From Xenoacremonium recifei (taxonomy: Eukaryota > Ascomycota > Sordariomycetes > Hypocreales > Nectriaceae): a stretch of DNA of 64,000 bases. Both the position numbers and the translations under genes were made by a program. Where the stretch lies: contig WOFQ01000002.1 of assembly GCA_012184525.1 (NCBI GenBank), positions 1,178,001 through 1,242,000 on the forward strand, given 5' to 3'. The notes under the pieces were generated by a model. That model saw nothing but the letters and a program-made list of their open reading frames with translations. It did no database searches and was not told where the DNA came from. Below, in pieces: positions 10,346 through 23,300 of the stretch (position 1 is its first letter; each line of letters begins with the position of its first letter).

Positions 10346-13300
10346 TGCTGGCTGGCTGTGCCCTGAGCTGTTGCCGGCTGGCTGGCGGAGGGGAGCAAAA
10401 GACACAGGGCCGTGTTGGTTGGGTGCAGGGCACGGGTTCGGATTCGGGCGACGGACGGCGGGGGGGGGGATCGTTGGTAGGCAGGCAGGGACGTCGTCAA
10501 AGGCCCATGATCCCGCGAAACGAGACGAGCAAGCGCGCGAGGAATTGGAGCCGCGTCGAGCCGAGTCGAGGCGTGAAGTGGAAGGGTGAAGGTAGGAAGA
10601 AGGTGTAGATGGGGATGCGTAGGAGGTTTGACCGCGGAGAACGGGTGAGGTAAGGTAACGTCTGGTCAGGCAGGTCGGGTCGCACTACCTCAGCCCTCTC
10701 TGCCTCTGCCTCTTTCCGTCGGCGGCGCACACCTCGGGCTCACACACGATGGAGGGCTCCGGTACGGGACTGTTCTGTACTGTACTTGGACCCGGCAGGG
10801 TGTGGTGGGTGAGCGACAGCGGGCAACCCCACTGCAGAAGCCCCGAAGTGAGGGGTGCTGGATGCTAGCTGGATGCTGGCCCGCGCGCGATAACAGTGGG
10901 TAGGGTCCAGGTAGCGGTACCTCCGGGCTGCTGTGCGCCGAGCGCCTCGATTTTCTGGGGAACCGCTGGGTGGCCGAGAAAGGTACCTGCGAATCCGCAC
11001 GGGGGCCGCAGCAATGCAAGGTACCTGCGAGTATGAAGGTGTCCGGGGGAACGCCTAGCGGACAACGACCGAGCGAGACAAATGAGTGAGCAAATGTTCT
11101 GGCTCTCACCTGGCCGGGAAACCAGGTCAATGCAAGCCAATCGTGTTCGGAAAAGTCCGGTCGACGAGACTGTCTGGGCGATGGGCAGGATTCTGGGGGG
11201 TGGGAGGGTGAAATAGAAAGGGAAGCAGGAGGAGAGGACGGGACGAGGCGAGGCGAGTTGATGCAAGAGACTCGAGGCTTAGGCTGCGGTAGGACCCTTT
11301 GTGACCCCCCCGTTGGGATATCTGCGAGAGATCACTGGACAGTGGACATACCGAACAGATGGCGGCAGCGACAGGGCAGGGGTCAGCGGCGAAGGTCAGT
11401 CGAGGTCAGGGCCAACGTCTCCGTGTCGTCTGGACACCCAAGCCCGGCGCGGCCACGGGACAAAGGACGCCATTCCCCCCGAAGCCTCAAGCCAGGCCTG
11501 GAGAGAGCAGTTGCTCGCCCAAAGTCGCGAGACATGGCCGAAGGACAGGGGGGCTTGGCCGGATCGACCAATCCTGGCCAAAGCCGACCTGTGGTGATGG
11601 AGATGGATCACCGGTGAGTAGCCGGCCCACGGTCCGGGTTCGGTCGGGATGATGGAGGAGGAGGCTCCTGGATGACCATCTCACACGTTTTTTTCTGACC
11701 AATTCGCCCGCTGTCGGCCATGGTTCGGTCAAGGGCTCTGCAGAGGTCAGGCACAAGGTGAACCCATCCAGGCTAGGCTGGCCGTGGTGCCATCGCCCAT
11801 GGGGGGGGGGGCGGACGGAGCATGCAGTAGGGACGTCGTAGTAATAAAGCAGCCGTCCGCATATTATCCGTTGTCAACCGGCGGCGGCAGTGGCGGCAAA
11901 ATGCGTGTGCGAGCTTTCTCCTCGGTCAGTGTTCCGTAGTGTCGCTGCTAGTGCTCTCGATTTTGTGCATGCTCCATCAGATCCTCATGGGGATGGAGAA
12001 CTGTTGAGGAGGCTGAGACCAAGTTGTGGCCTCAGTCATCAGTTCCGGTCCTGCTCCAGCAGCATGTGCAGGTTTGTCTGCCCGTCATTTCAGCTTATGC
12101 AGGTGCGGATGAATGTACAAATACCTTGCCTGTACGTACCTCGACAATGCAAGCCACCCATGAGGACCCTGGCCACCCTCCATGTCTATTTCTAGAGTAG
12201 CCTCACTGCTTCCCGCTGCGACCCTCCTCTCCATGTCGCTCCCAAGCAGACAGGAGGAGAGACGGCCGGCATGGTATCCGTCCAGCTTCCTCCGGTGGGT
12301 TTTCCTTGGTCTGGTCGACCAGACAGAACCAATCCTCCGTCGTCCGCACGTCTGCAGCAGCAGCGGCAGCCAATTGCGCGATATGCGTTGATTTGATTGC
12401 TTGACACCCAAGAAGATGGGGGAACAGATGGCGCTAGTGTGGCCGTCCAGACCCGGGCCCTGCCTGAAGCAAGCCATCAAAGCCGTCCCGAGCACGGGTA
12501 AGCAAACAGTCTGCAGAGAGTTGATGGGCGGCACATGGGGAGATGATCAAAAGCAATGTGCAGCTGCAGCGCAGTATGACGAGGATGGATGGATGGATGG
12601 AGGTGCCGGATCTGGAGGCATGGTCTAGGATTGGTAATAGAATCCTGTCCCCTGAAACCTGGCATACCACCTCTGATTTTTAATCTCTGAAGTGTTGAGG
12701 TGAGGTGGTGGTGGTGATGGCTGAGACTGGAGGCAGGCGCCTTACTGCCTTGACTCCCGTCTGATATCACAGCTGGGCGCTCCTTCCTGCGCCGTGTAAG
12801 ACCTACCGTACCTTCCATGTTGACCTCCAATGACAGGCTGAACCATAAGCCTTGTTCTTGCGCCTCAGCTTGCTTCGTTCTCTCTCATCTTTCCTCTTCC
12901 CTCTTCATAATTTCCTGACTTGGAAGCGTCCATGAAGCGCTGGCCCGTGAAGTCCTGACGCCCGTCCCTATCGTCAACCCTGAACAACCCCTTCCCTCGT
13001 CAGGCTCGGTTTGCAACGTGGATCCATATGCCATCCCATACAGCCCATCAACCTCGTGATTCCTCCTCTTGTTCGTTCGCACACCTTCAGATCAGCGAGC
13101 CCTTCACCGGCCCAGCCTCACCGCCGCCTGCATCCCCGATAGGCTCTCTGTACTTGCATCCCCGTGCCGCAGCCAGCCCGCGATCAGTGTGCGAGTCACG
13201 TCCAGACCGAGTGACACCACAATCCCCCACCCTCGACGTCTGGCTGGACTTCAATTACCGGGACACCGAGACTCTGACCTCGCCGAAGCCGGTATCACGA

Positions 13301-15264
13301 CACGAGGGGAGACACACCACGACCGGATGGTGGAGGCGGGCGGCCAAGAGGAGCAGACAAACAACGACACTTGCGGGAGCTTACCCGCGGCTCGTTCACA
13401 ACGGCCTTGGCTTGACCACGAGGTACGTACCCGTACTTCTCAGACCCTAGCAGTTTTAGTATCACGCCAAAGCCGACTTGCACGTTAAAGCGTCTCCAGT
13501 CCCGAGACGACATGGGGAAAGGGAAGGCGAAGAAGGACGTACCGAAGCCAGAAAACGACGCAGCGAAGAGTTTGCCTGTTAGTCCTCTTTCGGAAAGTCA
13601 ATGAGAGATGCTTCTCAACAACCCGATGGGATCTGCTGGACGACTTCCCAAGGGACACGCGCGGAACCGGCAAGCCTCCATCGTCCATCATCCCGTCCCT
13701 CCATCACACTCATCACCCAGACCCCCCTCCAATGGCAGCGCTTCCTTATGCAAGAAAGATTGACTTGCGGCGACGGCGGCGTGCGTCTTGGTTCCCCTTC
13801 TCTCGTTTCTTTTTATTTCCATCTTCTGTCTCTCGCAGCACGCCCTGACTAGGCCGGAACCAGGCTATGGATCAGCCATATCCGCCCGTCCACTGCCATC
13901 ACCCCCAACAAATGTCACCGAGGTTAACTCCTGTATAGCCTCATTTATCCATACCCGGATCACACCAGGGCCAGAAAAAAAAAGCAAACGCAAAAGAGCG
14001 CACAAAGAGACGACAAATCTCGTCTACCTGCAGCAAGCCACCGCCACATCGCCGCAGCCCATGATGCCATCTTGTCCCGTTGCAACCACCCCCCCTCCTT
14101 CATGCCATGCCAGGTCCTCGCTCCCCTTTTCCCGCCCTCGCATATCACCGTCTTGGCCTCTCACAACAGCCGTCGCAGTTGCTCGCAGCCATGAACGGGG
14201 ACACAGTGATCGAGGGCGATTAAATTCCCTCGCCCGGGGCTTCTCCAGACTCCCCCCGTCCTCCCCCCTCACCGAGATCCGCCAGCCCATCAGAAGCACA
14301 TCAAATCGCCTCATCTCCACCCCCAACCCCCAGTTTCTTGCCTTGTTTCTCCGCTCCATCGTTGGATTGGGCCTGTTCATCCTCCTCCTTTGGCCCTCCC
14401 TCCCTCCCTCCCGGAGCAATGAAGGTTCGGGGATGTCGGGATTTGATGGCCTCACCGTGACCACCCGTATCAAGCCGATGATACCGTCCCTCGTCTCACC
14501 ATCAGCCCAGACCGTCTTCACTCAGCGAGGGCATCCCGAAGGAGCCTGAACGAGTAATCCGATGGAGCGCGGAGGCCCCCAGTCTAGGTAACTGGGACGA
14601 TGCGACTCCGGGGTAAAGTCGGGGCATCAAGCGGCCGAGGCTGCTGTTCTACGTACTGAGTACACCGTGGACATGCTCCAAACCCCCTTCGGCAACTGTC
14701 CGACTCCCCAGCATGTGTCTTCCCCTCGCTCCCCAAGATTCATGGGTTTGATCTTGCTATTACGGCAGCCCTCATCGTCCCAGCACAAACCAACGCAGAA
14801 CCAGCCCTCTCCCCCTTGCGCCCTCCATCTCCCGCCGGAACTCAGCCTCAGCGCCCGATTCAGCTCAGGCGAACGCCGTCACACCCCCTTTCACTCACCC
14901 TCACCCGCAAAGAGTTTGCGTTGGCCGGCAATCCCCAGTCACATCGCTGTCCGTGTGCCGCACGCAGGAGCCTCTCAAGTAGTTTGGGTGGTATAATCCA
15001 TGCGTGTGATAATATCCCTACTTGTACACTCGTAAATACAGTATGTTTACCCGTCCATGGCTTTCCACGTGGCGCCAGACGAGCCGTTCTTGGACCTGTG
15101 CATTGCCTTGGTCACTATCTTGCTTCCGCTTGTTCATCTCACGCACAGAAGCAAGGTCTTCCAGCACACCCTTGTAGCAAACAACCAGTAGTAGACTGTA
15201 CAGCATGGGTGACGGCAGCCAACACGCGAATCCTAGCCCTTGTCACAGAGCCCGTCAGGACGCC
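10346..15264. other. 4.9 kb stretch without a recognisable gene
   Basis: The right end of this stretch is the 3' side of the GT90 gene, and the left end is the 5' side of the pseudo-caspase gene. It is GC-rich with pyrimidine-rich blocks, a G run near 11800-11810, a GGAT tetranucleotide run at 12583-12600 and a CCCT run at 14393-14412. The longer open frames lack ATG starts or conserved character. It may hold a long 5' leader with upstream introns, or non-coding RNA, but the sequence alone does not show either. Confidence 0.4.
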
Positions 15265-18200
15265 TCAGGGCGCATGTTCCTCTTGCCGCGTCCACTCGTC
15301 GTCCTGCGGCACCCCCTTCTCGTCAATCTTGAACCCAATCGTCTCGCGCCGCTCGTCCACCAACCTCCCCCACTCGAGCAGCAGCCGGTACAAGTACACC
15401 TCCATGTCTCGCTCGCCCAGCGCTCTCTCAGCCCATCGCAGCCCCTGTTGCCCGATCCACTCGCCGTCCTGTGGCCGCGCCGCGAGGTTCGAGTCGGGCC
15501 CCTTGATGCTGGTGCGATCGGCCGTGCCCGTAAAGTAGGCAAACGTCGAGTGCAGGCCGTGGTACCGCACATCAATTGGCACGAAGTGCATCCACGGCAT
15601 CAGCCGCTCCGTGTACCACGTCCGGAAGACGGTCGACACGAACGGCACACTGAGCGACCTGAGCGTGCGCAGCAGGTCCTTGGGCGGCCCGTCATCTTCG
15701 TCCAGTAGGAGCACGTAGCGGTATTCCAGCGGCTCCTGGAGCTCCTCGCGTGTGCCGTAGGCCTGCCGCACAATGTCGCAGTTCTGGCCCAGACAGGACG
15801 AGTAGTCATTGATACCCATGCTGAAAGGAAGGGCTTTGTCCATATCCGCTGCCAGAACCTTCTCGAACCCGAAGGTATTCCCGCTGTCAGTGGGAAACAA
15901 CATCGATATCTCGTCTCCCGGATTAGGATTATTGATGAGGTGTAGCAGACGGAGCTTGTGGTTACCATGGAGAGCCTGCTCGCTAATAGCGTGCTCGCCC
16001 ATGGGGCCTCGCCAGAACAGCGTGTCATACCGGGTCTCAAAATTTCTTTTGATGTCCGGGTCGGGCTCTTTGCCTGCCGGCAGGGGTATTAATATGTCAC
16101 TAAATGCGTCTGTCTTGGAAGACCCAAACAGAGGCATGAGCTGCTGTACCGGTGGCATGCTGGGATTCGTCAACGACATGCCGTGGAGGTACTTGAGATC
16201 TGGCTGTGAGCACCACTGCAAGGACTTGTCCCAGTTGGTCAACAGCTGGCCCCGCGAGTGCGGCCTGACGCAAGCAGAGCAAAACTCGCCGATGCTCCAA
16301 TGCGGACTGGTCCTCATACGAGAGCCTGCCGGGCATGCGTCAACCTGCATCTGGCGATAATCGGCCGCAGAGATGTATCTCCAACCCAAGTCGCTCGGGC
16401 TGGCCGACGCCTCCTCGCCCCGGATGCTCAATGCAGCTGTCCCGTTCAAGCCGTCGCCGGATCTCTTGGTGAGTAGATCGGCGACAGAGCTGATGTGTGC
16501 TCGATTCCAGTTTGCTCTCTCCCACGACGGCAGAACGCGGGGAGTGGGACTAAGATTGATAGGGAGGATCATGTCCGGCAGCACCTTTGCGAACCTATTG
16601 AGGATGGCCACGAGATCTTCGAGTATCTTGGCATCCTCCTCATCGGGCGGCAGCCGCTGTGAGGCCCGACCATTCTTGATTTCGACGACCTGCACGCCAG
16701 GAACTTCGGCCATCTGCAGCGCACGATCACGCAAGTCTTTGGGCGACAGGCGCCGGAACGGGTCGAGGTCTTGCTTTATCTGGTCGAATTGGTCAAGTAT
16801 TGCGGTTCCTTGGGCAAACTTATACCAATCAGCGAAGCCCGGCGGCGGATCTCTCCCCTCGTGCCGCTCCTTGTACACGTCGACTGCGACCTTGATGTTG
16901 GTACTCTGGGTCGCTTTCCGGAGCCATTGGTCGTGCTTTACGTGTGCTTGGTAGATGAAGTCATTGATAGGATGCCTTTTCTCGTAATATGGAGTTTGCT
17001 TGACGGCCAGGGTGAATAATCCTGACATCAATAGCAGTAACAGCAGAACAGCGAGAACAACGCGGTGGACAAAAATGACCGTTCGAAGGGCGTGGCTGTA
17101 GCTGAACCAGATCATCCCAAATGCAATAATACAAAGAGGAGTCAGCGCCTGGGACCGCGAAAGATGAAGCCAATCACCGTAGTCAATAATATTGCCCCAG
17201 GAGCTGACAGTTCCGACCAAGAAGGTCGTCACGCAGGCCGGCGTAAGCAGGGATGTCTCGCATACCCAAAAAGCGGCAGAGATCATTAGAGCAGCGAAAG
17301 CAATGCTGTCGACTACAATATCGAAAGCGTAGAGCGACCCGAAACTAGGGTGTAGCATACGATCATGCTTGTAGAGTTTGCCAGCTACCCAAATCAAGTT
17401 CATGATGATGGATGCAAAAACGAACACGGAACCCATCGTCTGTAGACGCAGCTTCCAAGTTCTCGCCCATGCCAATAGCCGCCATAGGAGAATAATAGTC
17501 GCCGCATCGAGGACGAGGCCAAGGATTTGTAGAAGAAGCGTCATTCTTCTGCTCTCGACCAGCGTGAAGCAGAAGTAAGTTGATCTTGCGATCTGTCCAA
17601 CGGCAAAGAAGGTCCCGACGGCAATCATTGTTGTGCTCATTAGGACCATTGTCAAGGTGACTCTTGGTCCAGAGAACCAATCTTTCAGATCATCCAAGAA
17701 GCTCCGCCAGGGGTCGTCTGGGTTTTCGGGGGTTGGGAATCCCCATCTGCGGCGCGTTGCAAAGACTTCGTAGGCAAAGAGCAACAAGCACAAGAACGAC
17801 TATCACTCATAGTTAGTAGGAGTTTGGACAGAATTTATGGCATGACTGACCTCCGTGCCTGGAGTCGAACATTGCTGCTGGTAGTTGACGCGATGAAAGA
17901 TCTCCAGCCGCAGTACGACGCACATGACCACCACCGGAAGCGACCATCTCCTCGGCCTCATGGGCATCTGGCCATGAGCTCCCGGCAGCGAGTCTTTGTC
18001 TGCAGACGCCTCGAACAATGCCGCCTCAAGGCCCTGTCGACGATTCGTCGTGAACCGCCCGTCTGCACCCGGCAGCCATTTGGTGAAGAAGCTGGAAGCA
18101 TAACAAATAGAACCTGAGAGTAAAAATACAAGAAATGAGGATAATCGTGGTGATTCTGAAAATCTTGGTTAGCGAGCTTTTCAGGGGATTGAAGGTGAGA

Positions 18201-18359
18201 GCTCCGGACGTACCAGTTAGGGAATGGCGCTCCAAAGAAACGGATATGTAAAAGAATGACAGAACAGCGCTGCGAAAGATGTTAGCTATGAGAGTCATGA
18301 GTTTCGTCGATGGGAACTCACCACAGGGCCATGAACTGGATGGCCGAGTCCTGAGCCAT
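15265..18359 (-). CDS. GT90 (Cap10-type) glycosyltransferase with multi-spanning membrane N-terminus
   Basis: Four exons: 18322-18359, 18214-18269, 17851-18155 and 15265-17799. Introns of 52, 58 and 51 bp start GTGAGT, GTACGT and GTCAGT, and the product is 977 residues. The N-terminal third has about ten hydrophobic segments. The lumenal part (from about residue 400) carries GT90 landmarks near the end: YRYVLLLDEDDGPP, LLRTLRSLSVPFVSTVFRTW, ERLMPWMHFVPID, and the helix EVYLYRLLLEWGRLVDE. Cap10 of Cryptococcus and the fungal xylosyltransferases belong to this family and act in the secretory pathway on glycans. The first two exons are tiny (38 and 56 bp), and all phases agree. Donor sugar and acceptor are unknown. 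It shares a 350-bp upstream region with the PFA4 gene. Confidence 0.88.
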
Positions 18360-18709
18360 GATAGCTCCCGAAAGACCCGTCCGATCCTAACTGCGCAAAC
18401 CAACAACCGGTCTCACTCCGCCATGGAGATCCCAAGCGTTCAAAAAAGTCCCAGCGCAGGTCGTTTCGCTCAGCAAGAACTTCTCTTTTCCCGAACCAAA
18501 ACTCCCAAGACGCTCGCTTCTCTGGGCGATGGAAATCATGCAGGTGCCAACTGGTCAGGGGCATGGCCAGCGGGCTTTGATCCGCTGTGGCCGGGTTTAC
18601 GTAAGCTTCCATGACAGCTCACATGATGCTCCGCCACCTAAATCTGACCTCAACATTGAATTTGTTCATATGACGACTTCACCTCCGCAAATGTGACCGC
18701 CCTGTCGCC
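18360..18709. promoter_or_regulatory. Bidirectional promoter region, GT90 gene / PFA4
   Basis: 350 bp separate the two start codons of divergent genes, so both promoters must lie here or overlap the genes. I could not pick out a specific factor site with confidence. Confidence 0.5.
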
Positions 18710-19996
18710 ATGGTCGGCTTCAACGATGCACCGCTGGTGCAGACTATTGCCGTACCTTCCGTATGCGTCCTCATATCATTCCTCGGCTACGGCTCGCAGC
18801 TTATGCTGCATAACTCGACGCTCGATCCCGGCCCGCCGACACGTCGCCAGACAATCGTCTTTAACACATTGCTCGGCATCCTATGGCTGACATATTACCG
18901 CGCCATCGCCGTCGATCCGGGTCGATATATCTTCCGCGAGCAGGTTATCGACGCTGATGACTCTCGTCGTTGGTGCGCCAAGTGCAGCGCCCCGAAGCCC
19001 CTGCGTGCGCACCACTGTCGCCATTGTGGTCGCTGTATACCCAAGATGGACCACCACTGTCCATGGACGAAGAACTGCGTATCCATGACGACCTTCCCGC
19101 ACTTCCTACGCTTTCTTGTATATGCCAACCTATCGTTATGGTACCTCGGCCATCTACTATATAAGCGCTTCTACGTGCTCTGGGAGACGCGGCTCATGCC
19201 GGCATATTTAGGCCCGAGCCTCGCGGGGCTGATTGCGTTGTCCATGTTCTCGCTCGTGTGCTTCTTCACCTCAGTAGCACTAGGCATCATGCTTATCACC
19301 ACACTTAACAGCTGGGTGTTCAACAAGACGACTATTGAGGCCTGGGAGGTGGAGCGTCATGAGGCCGTCGCTGCACGCGGAGGCCGTGAGTGGTGGGATG
19401 TAGTCGGGCCCGACGGCGAGACGTTCCGCTTCGAGCACCTCGAATTCCCCTATGACATCGGCTTCTTCGCCAACATGGCACAGGCCATGGGCACGGCGAA
19501 CTTCCTGCTCTGGCTGTGGCCACTCGCCGGCAACCCGCGCATCTCACATGCCCAAAGCGGCACCGGCTGGGACTGGCCCGAGAATGGCTTCAACCGCATC
19601 GAAGGTCTCTGGCCGCCGCTCGACCCCGAGAAGATCCGTAAGGCAGGCCGCGGATGGCCAGCCGCGCGGCGCAACTACGAAGAGGAGCTGCGCATCGCGC
19701 AGATGAGTCCCGAGGAGCAGAAAGCGGCGTTCCAGCGCCGGCAGGAGGATGACCTGCGGCGCAGGCACATGCTCATGACCGAGCTGGAGGAGATGGACGA
19801 TTATGATATGATGTATGAGGATGACGAAGACAAAGAACAGTTTGATCCTGCTGAGGCAGGCTGGCTGAACTCTGAGGGAGATCGACTTAAAGACTATGGC
19901 GTTGATGAGAGCTCCTCCTCTGACGCGGGAGACGACGATGTGCCCCTGGCAGAGCTCAAACGCCGACGAAGGACCGTCCACAGAGACGACGACTAA
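18710..19996 (+). CDS. PFA4: Palmitoyltransferase Pfa4 (DHHC family)
   Basis: Intronless, 428 residues. Two hydrophobic segments precede the zinc-binding Cys-rich domain: RRWCAKCSAPKPLRAHHCR, then HCGRCIPKMDHHCPWTKNC with the catalytic DHHC. Two more membrane segments follow (RFLVYANLSLWYLGHLLY and LIALSMFSLVCFFTSVALGI). The C-terminal part has the WGWP-like context of fungal Pfa4 (GTGWDWPENGFNRIEGLWPPLDP) and a long acidic tail. Pfa4 enzymes act in the ER. The yeast enzyme palmitoylates chitin synthase Chs3. Length and layout match fungal Pfa4 proteins well. It converges on the myosin gene. Confidence 0.92.
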   Translation: MVGFNDAPLVQTIAVPSVCVLISFLGYGSQLMLHNSTLDPGPPTRRQTIVFNTLLGILWLTYYRAIAVDPGRYIFREQVIDADDSRRWCAKCSAPKPLRAHHCRHCGRCIPKMDHHCPWTKNCVSMTTFPHFLRFLVYANLSLWYLGHLLYKRFYVLWETRLMPAYLGPSLAGLIALSMFSLVCFFTSVALGIMLITTLNSWVFNKTTIEAWEVERHEAVAARGGREWWDVVGPDGETFRFEHLEFPYDIGFFANMAQAMGTANFLLWLWPLAGNPRISHAQSGTGWDWPENGFNRIEGLWPPLDPEKIRKAGRGWPAARRNYEEELRIAQMSPEEQKAAFQRRQEDDLRRRHMLMTELEEMDDYDMMYEDDEDKEQFDPAEAGWLNSEGDRLKDYGVDESSSSDAGDDDVPLAELKRRRRTVHRDDD

Positions 19997-20392
19997 AACG
20001 AAGCATAGACATAATAGACTGTTAAATATTCTAGCAATTTGTAAACAGACAAGTTCAAGCTTTCTAGATAACAAGAAACGTGACGAACAAGCACTCTCAC
20101 TGGTTTTCCTGCCACAATCCCATTGCTTGCCAAGGACTAAACCCAACAGACACGAGCGCCCGCCCGAGAAACGTTCGAACATTGGTTGCCCAGCATCCCA
20201 ATCTTATGCAAGCTCAAACAAAGCAAGAAATCCTCCTCTTTTGAAGCGCAGAGAAACCACGGCGCCCTTGATCGTTGTGAAACATTGTTCTCTTCTCAGT
20301 CGTCGAAAGCAATCATTCTCGATGGACTTGTCTTGCCGCCTTTGTTCCTCCTCTTAAAATCCGTCCTACCTAGCTGTAGCGGGCTCTTCTAC
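19997..20392. other. Intergenic, 3' regions of PFA4 and the myosin gene
   Basis: 396 bp between two convergent stops. A/T-rich patches at 20010-20080 fit 3' UTRs. No gene is seen. Confidence 0.5.
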
Positions 20393-23300
20393 TCATTTTG
20401 CTCTTTGGTTTGCCATCAGCGCCTGGTATAATTTGTCTGCGGGTGCTGTGGGCGTGGGGGTGTTGCTACGGCTGCTGTCGGAGCCATTGGTCCCGTTAAG
20501 ACCCATGCCCGAGTCGCGCTTTTGCCGAATGTCCACCTTCTTGTTCGGCACCACCGGCGCCTTGGATTTAGGCGGCGGCGGCGGCAGCTCTTTGACATAG
20601 CTCTCCGGGACGAAACCCATCTCGCCGGCTTTATTCATTGCCTTCCACCAACCACCTGTAGTCTTGTTAGCAAGTTGTACATCTTGAGTAAGGGGGTTTG
20701 TGGGCACGTACCCTGCTCCGATTTGTCTAATATTTCAATTTCTTCATCAGCGGCGATGGTCAGGCAGCCAGCGCCCGCTTCTGTTCCAGGCTGAGGATAA
20801 GCCCATGTGGCCTTCGCCCAGATTTTAGAGGGGGTAGGGGGGGTTGGAGGAGGCGGAGGCCTGCGAGTCGCACCGCTGGTATTCCTTGCATGGCTTGCAG
20901 CATTAGTTGCAACATGCGTCGCAATCTTGGGGCTCGAGTATGCATTGGCGGCATTCTGTGCGTGGCTTGCAGCATTGCTTGCAACATTCGTAGATGCCTT
21001 GGGGCTCGTGTATGCGTTGGTGGTATTCTGTGCGTGGCTTGCGGCATTGCTTGCAACATGCGTAGCCGTACTGGCGCTCGTATCGGGTATTTGACGAACA
21101 AGTCGCTGGCTACGAGCGCTAGGCTGCGATGACCCAGACTTGCTCCTTGGTGTCGGTTTGGATTCCGAGTTTGCGGGGTTGCCTTGCTTGGTGTGGATGG
21201 CGCCGCTCTTGTAGTAGTCCTCCCGCATCTGTGAGTCCTTGAGAACCTTGACCATTTGCATCTTGTTGGGTTTCTTCGCGTATTCGATCGAGTCACCAAT
21301 CTTGAGGTTCAAGCCGCTAGGCATGACTTCCTGCATCTGTGTGAACATCTCCGTCTTGAAGATACAGTTCATTAGGGGGTCGCCCTCCTGGGGCGACCCA
21401 ATCCCTAGCGAGAACCAGTCATCCTGACAGGAAGAAGTCCCGATGAATTTGATGGCTCCGAGCGGAATTGACTTTTCGGTGGCAATTTGGTGCTGCCCAT
21501 TGACGAGCATCTGGGCGACAATGTAGAAGTTTCTGTTGGTGACGACAATGGTTCGAGGGCTGGTTTTGCTGGACCGACCGAATTTGGTCTCCAGAATCTC
21601 TCCCTGGCAGGAAAAGACAGTCCTCTCGCTTGACCCAATGTTTGCAGCGCTCCGAATCTTAGCACCTGGGCCAGTCGTAGCATCAATCCCCAGGTAGTCG
21701 CCCAAGAACCTCCTCGAGCCCAGTAAACTCATGCTTCTTCTCTCCTTGCGACCACCAAGTAACTTGTGTCCCTTGTCACGTATCTTCATAAGTTGCATTG
21801 GGGCCAAATACTTCCTCCACCAACGTTGGACCCTGATCACCAAGTTCTCAAGCCATTTCTCCCGCATAGTCTCCAAAGCGAAGAGAGTTTCGGGAGACTT
21901 GATGAAAACCTTCGTTACGCCCATTTGCCATTCTTCCGGGGGGATTTTGGTGTCTTCGAGAATTATCCTCGTGGCATCCTTGTCAGTCCCATCATAGGTG
22001 TAGAATGCGGCATACGAAAGCTTGGAAGAAAGGTGGAAGAATCGTCTGCGGAACGTCTCAAACTCCTGGCGGGCCGCGAATCCGGCTCTGCGAATGCGTA
22101 CGTTTTCTTGCAGACCAAGATATTTGATCTGATGGAGGACGTTGGGGCCATTATACTCCGTGGGTGACTTATTCTCGTTGGGCTTGATAGTTCGGATATA
22201 GGAAGGTGAGCATTTCATCAGAGTGTCCACCAGAAGGTTTGCGGATTCGCGAATTCGGTCACCAGCAGATGGGGGTTGCCTTCGGTTGTCTTGATCCACT
22301 TGCTGAGGGAAGAGTGTGTGAACGAATGGACGTTTGGAGCCCTGGAAGAGATTGAGGAGGCCCTTGAGCAGCTGGTCCTTATTCTTGTCCGTGATACCAT
22401 CGACTTGGTAGGCGACGTCACCAGCATAATGCTTTATGATGAAGTTGCCTTGTCGGGGAGTAAGATGCCCGTGCGACATACCGTTAATACTCTGCATAAA
22501 GGTTCGGTCACAGGCAGCAGGGTCGGCATGCGCAGTTTTCGTCGCATCCTTCATAGCCGAGAAGATACCCGGGGGCCTGATTTGCTCGATCAGATCACAC
22601 ACAACCTTGTTGTCAAAAAACTTGATAGGCGTCCATTGAATCTGCTCGCGAGCGTACTCTTCTTGCTCCGCCTTGAGTGTCAGCTGGATGAAAATCTGCT
22701 GCAGCTTCTCGTTAACGTAGTTGATACACAACTGCTCGAAGCTGTTCTTCTCAAAAATCTCGAACCCGTAGATATCTAGAATACCAATCGACATGATCGT
22801 CTTCGTCGCCTGTTTCGAGTTGAGAGAATTGTTGATGCGCCCCACAATCCAGTCGAAGAGGTTGCTGTAAATGGCCTTGGCCAAGGCGTCTCGGGTGGCT
22901 GTTGCTTGAGCCGGGTTGGTTGGTGACTCGATCACCTCGCCGCTTCGGGGGGTCAAGATACGAATCGTAATGGCGTTGAGTAGTTGCGCTGGCGTTACCT
23001 CCAGCAGGTAAGCGGCATAGTCGACGACACTCTTTTCCATCACCGCAGCGTACCCGCTATCGTCTTCCGTGAACTGGATGTTCCCAACCCACAGGATCGC
23101 GGCTAGCATCCGGAAGATTTCATCTTGTTCCTCTTGTGTCAATCCGATGATATTCATAGCCTCTAAGGTATCTTTAAAGTCGGAGATATCGTTGATGCCG
23201 TCGACATCAAAGCATTTCGACCGGGCCAAATAAGCATATGTCTCTGGGCCCTGAATACCAAAGGTGTCCCGGTATTTCTGGGAAGCCCCCTTGGTGAACT

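Noticed and set aside
13788..14549. 253-codon open frame on the plus strand with a hydrophobic start
   Set aside because: It begins at TTG rather than ATG, is compositionally simple and overlaps frames on the other strand. It shows no family resemblance.
20165..20185. GTTCGAAC resembling a tRNA B-box (also near 24193)
   Set aside because: There is no A-box at the right distance and no cloverleaf could be drawn.
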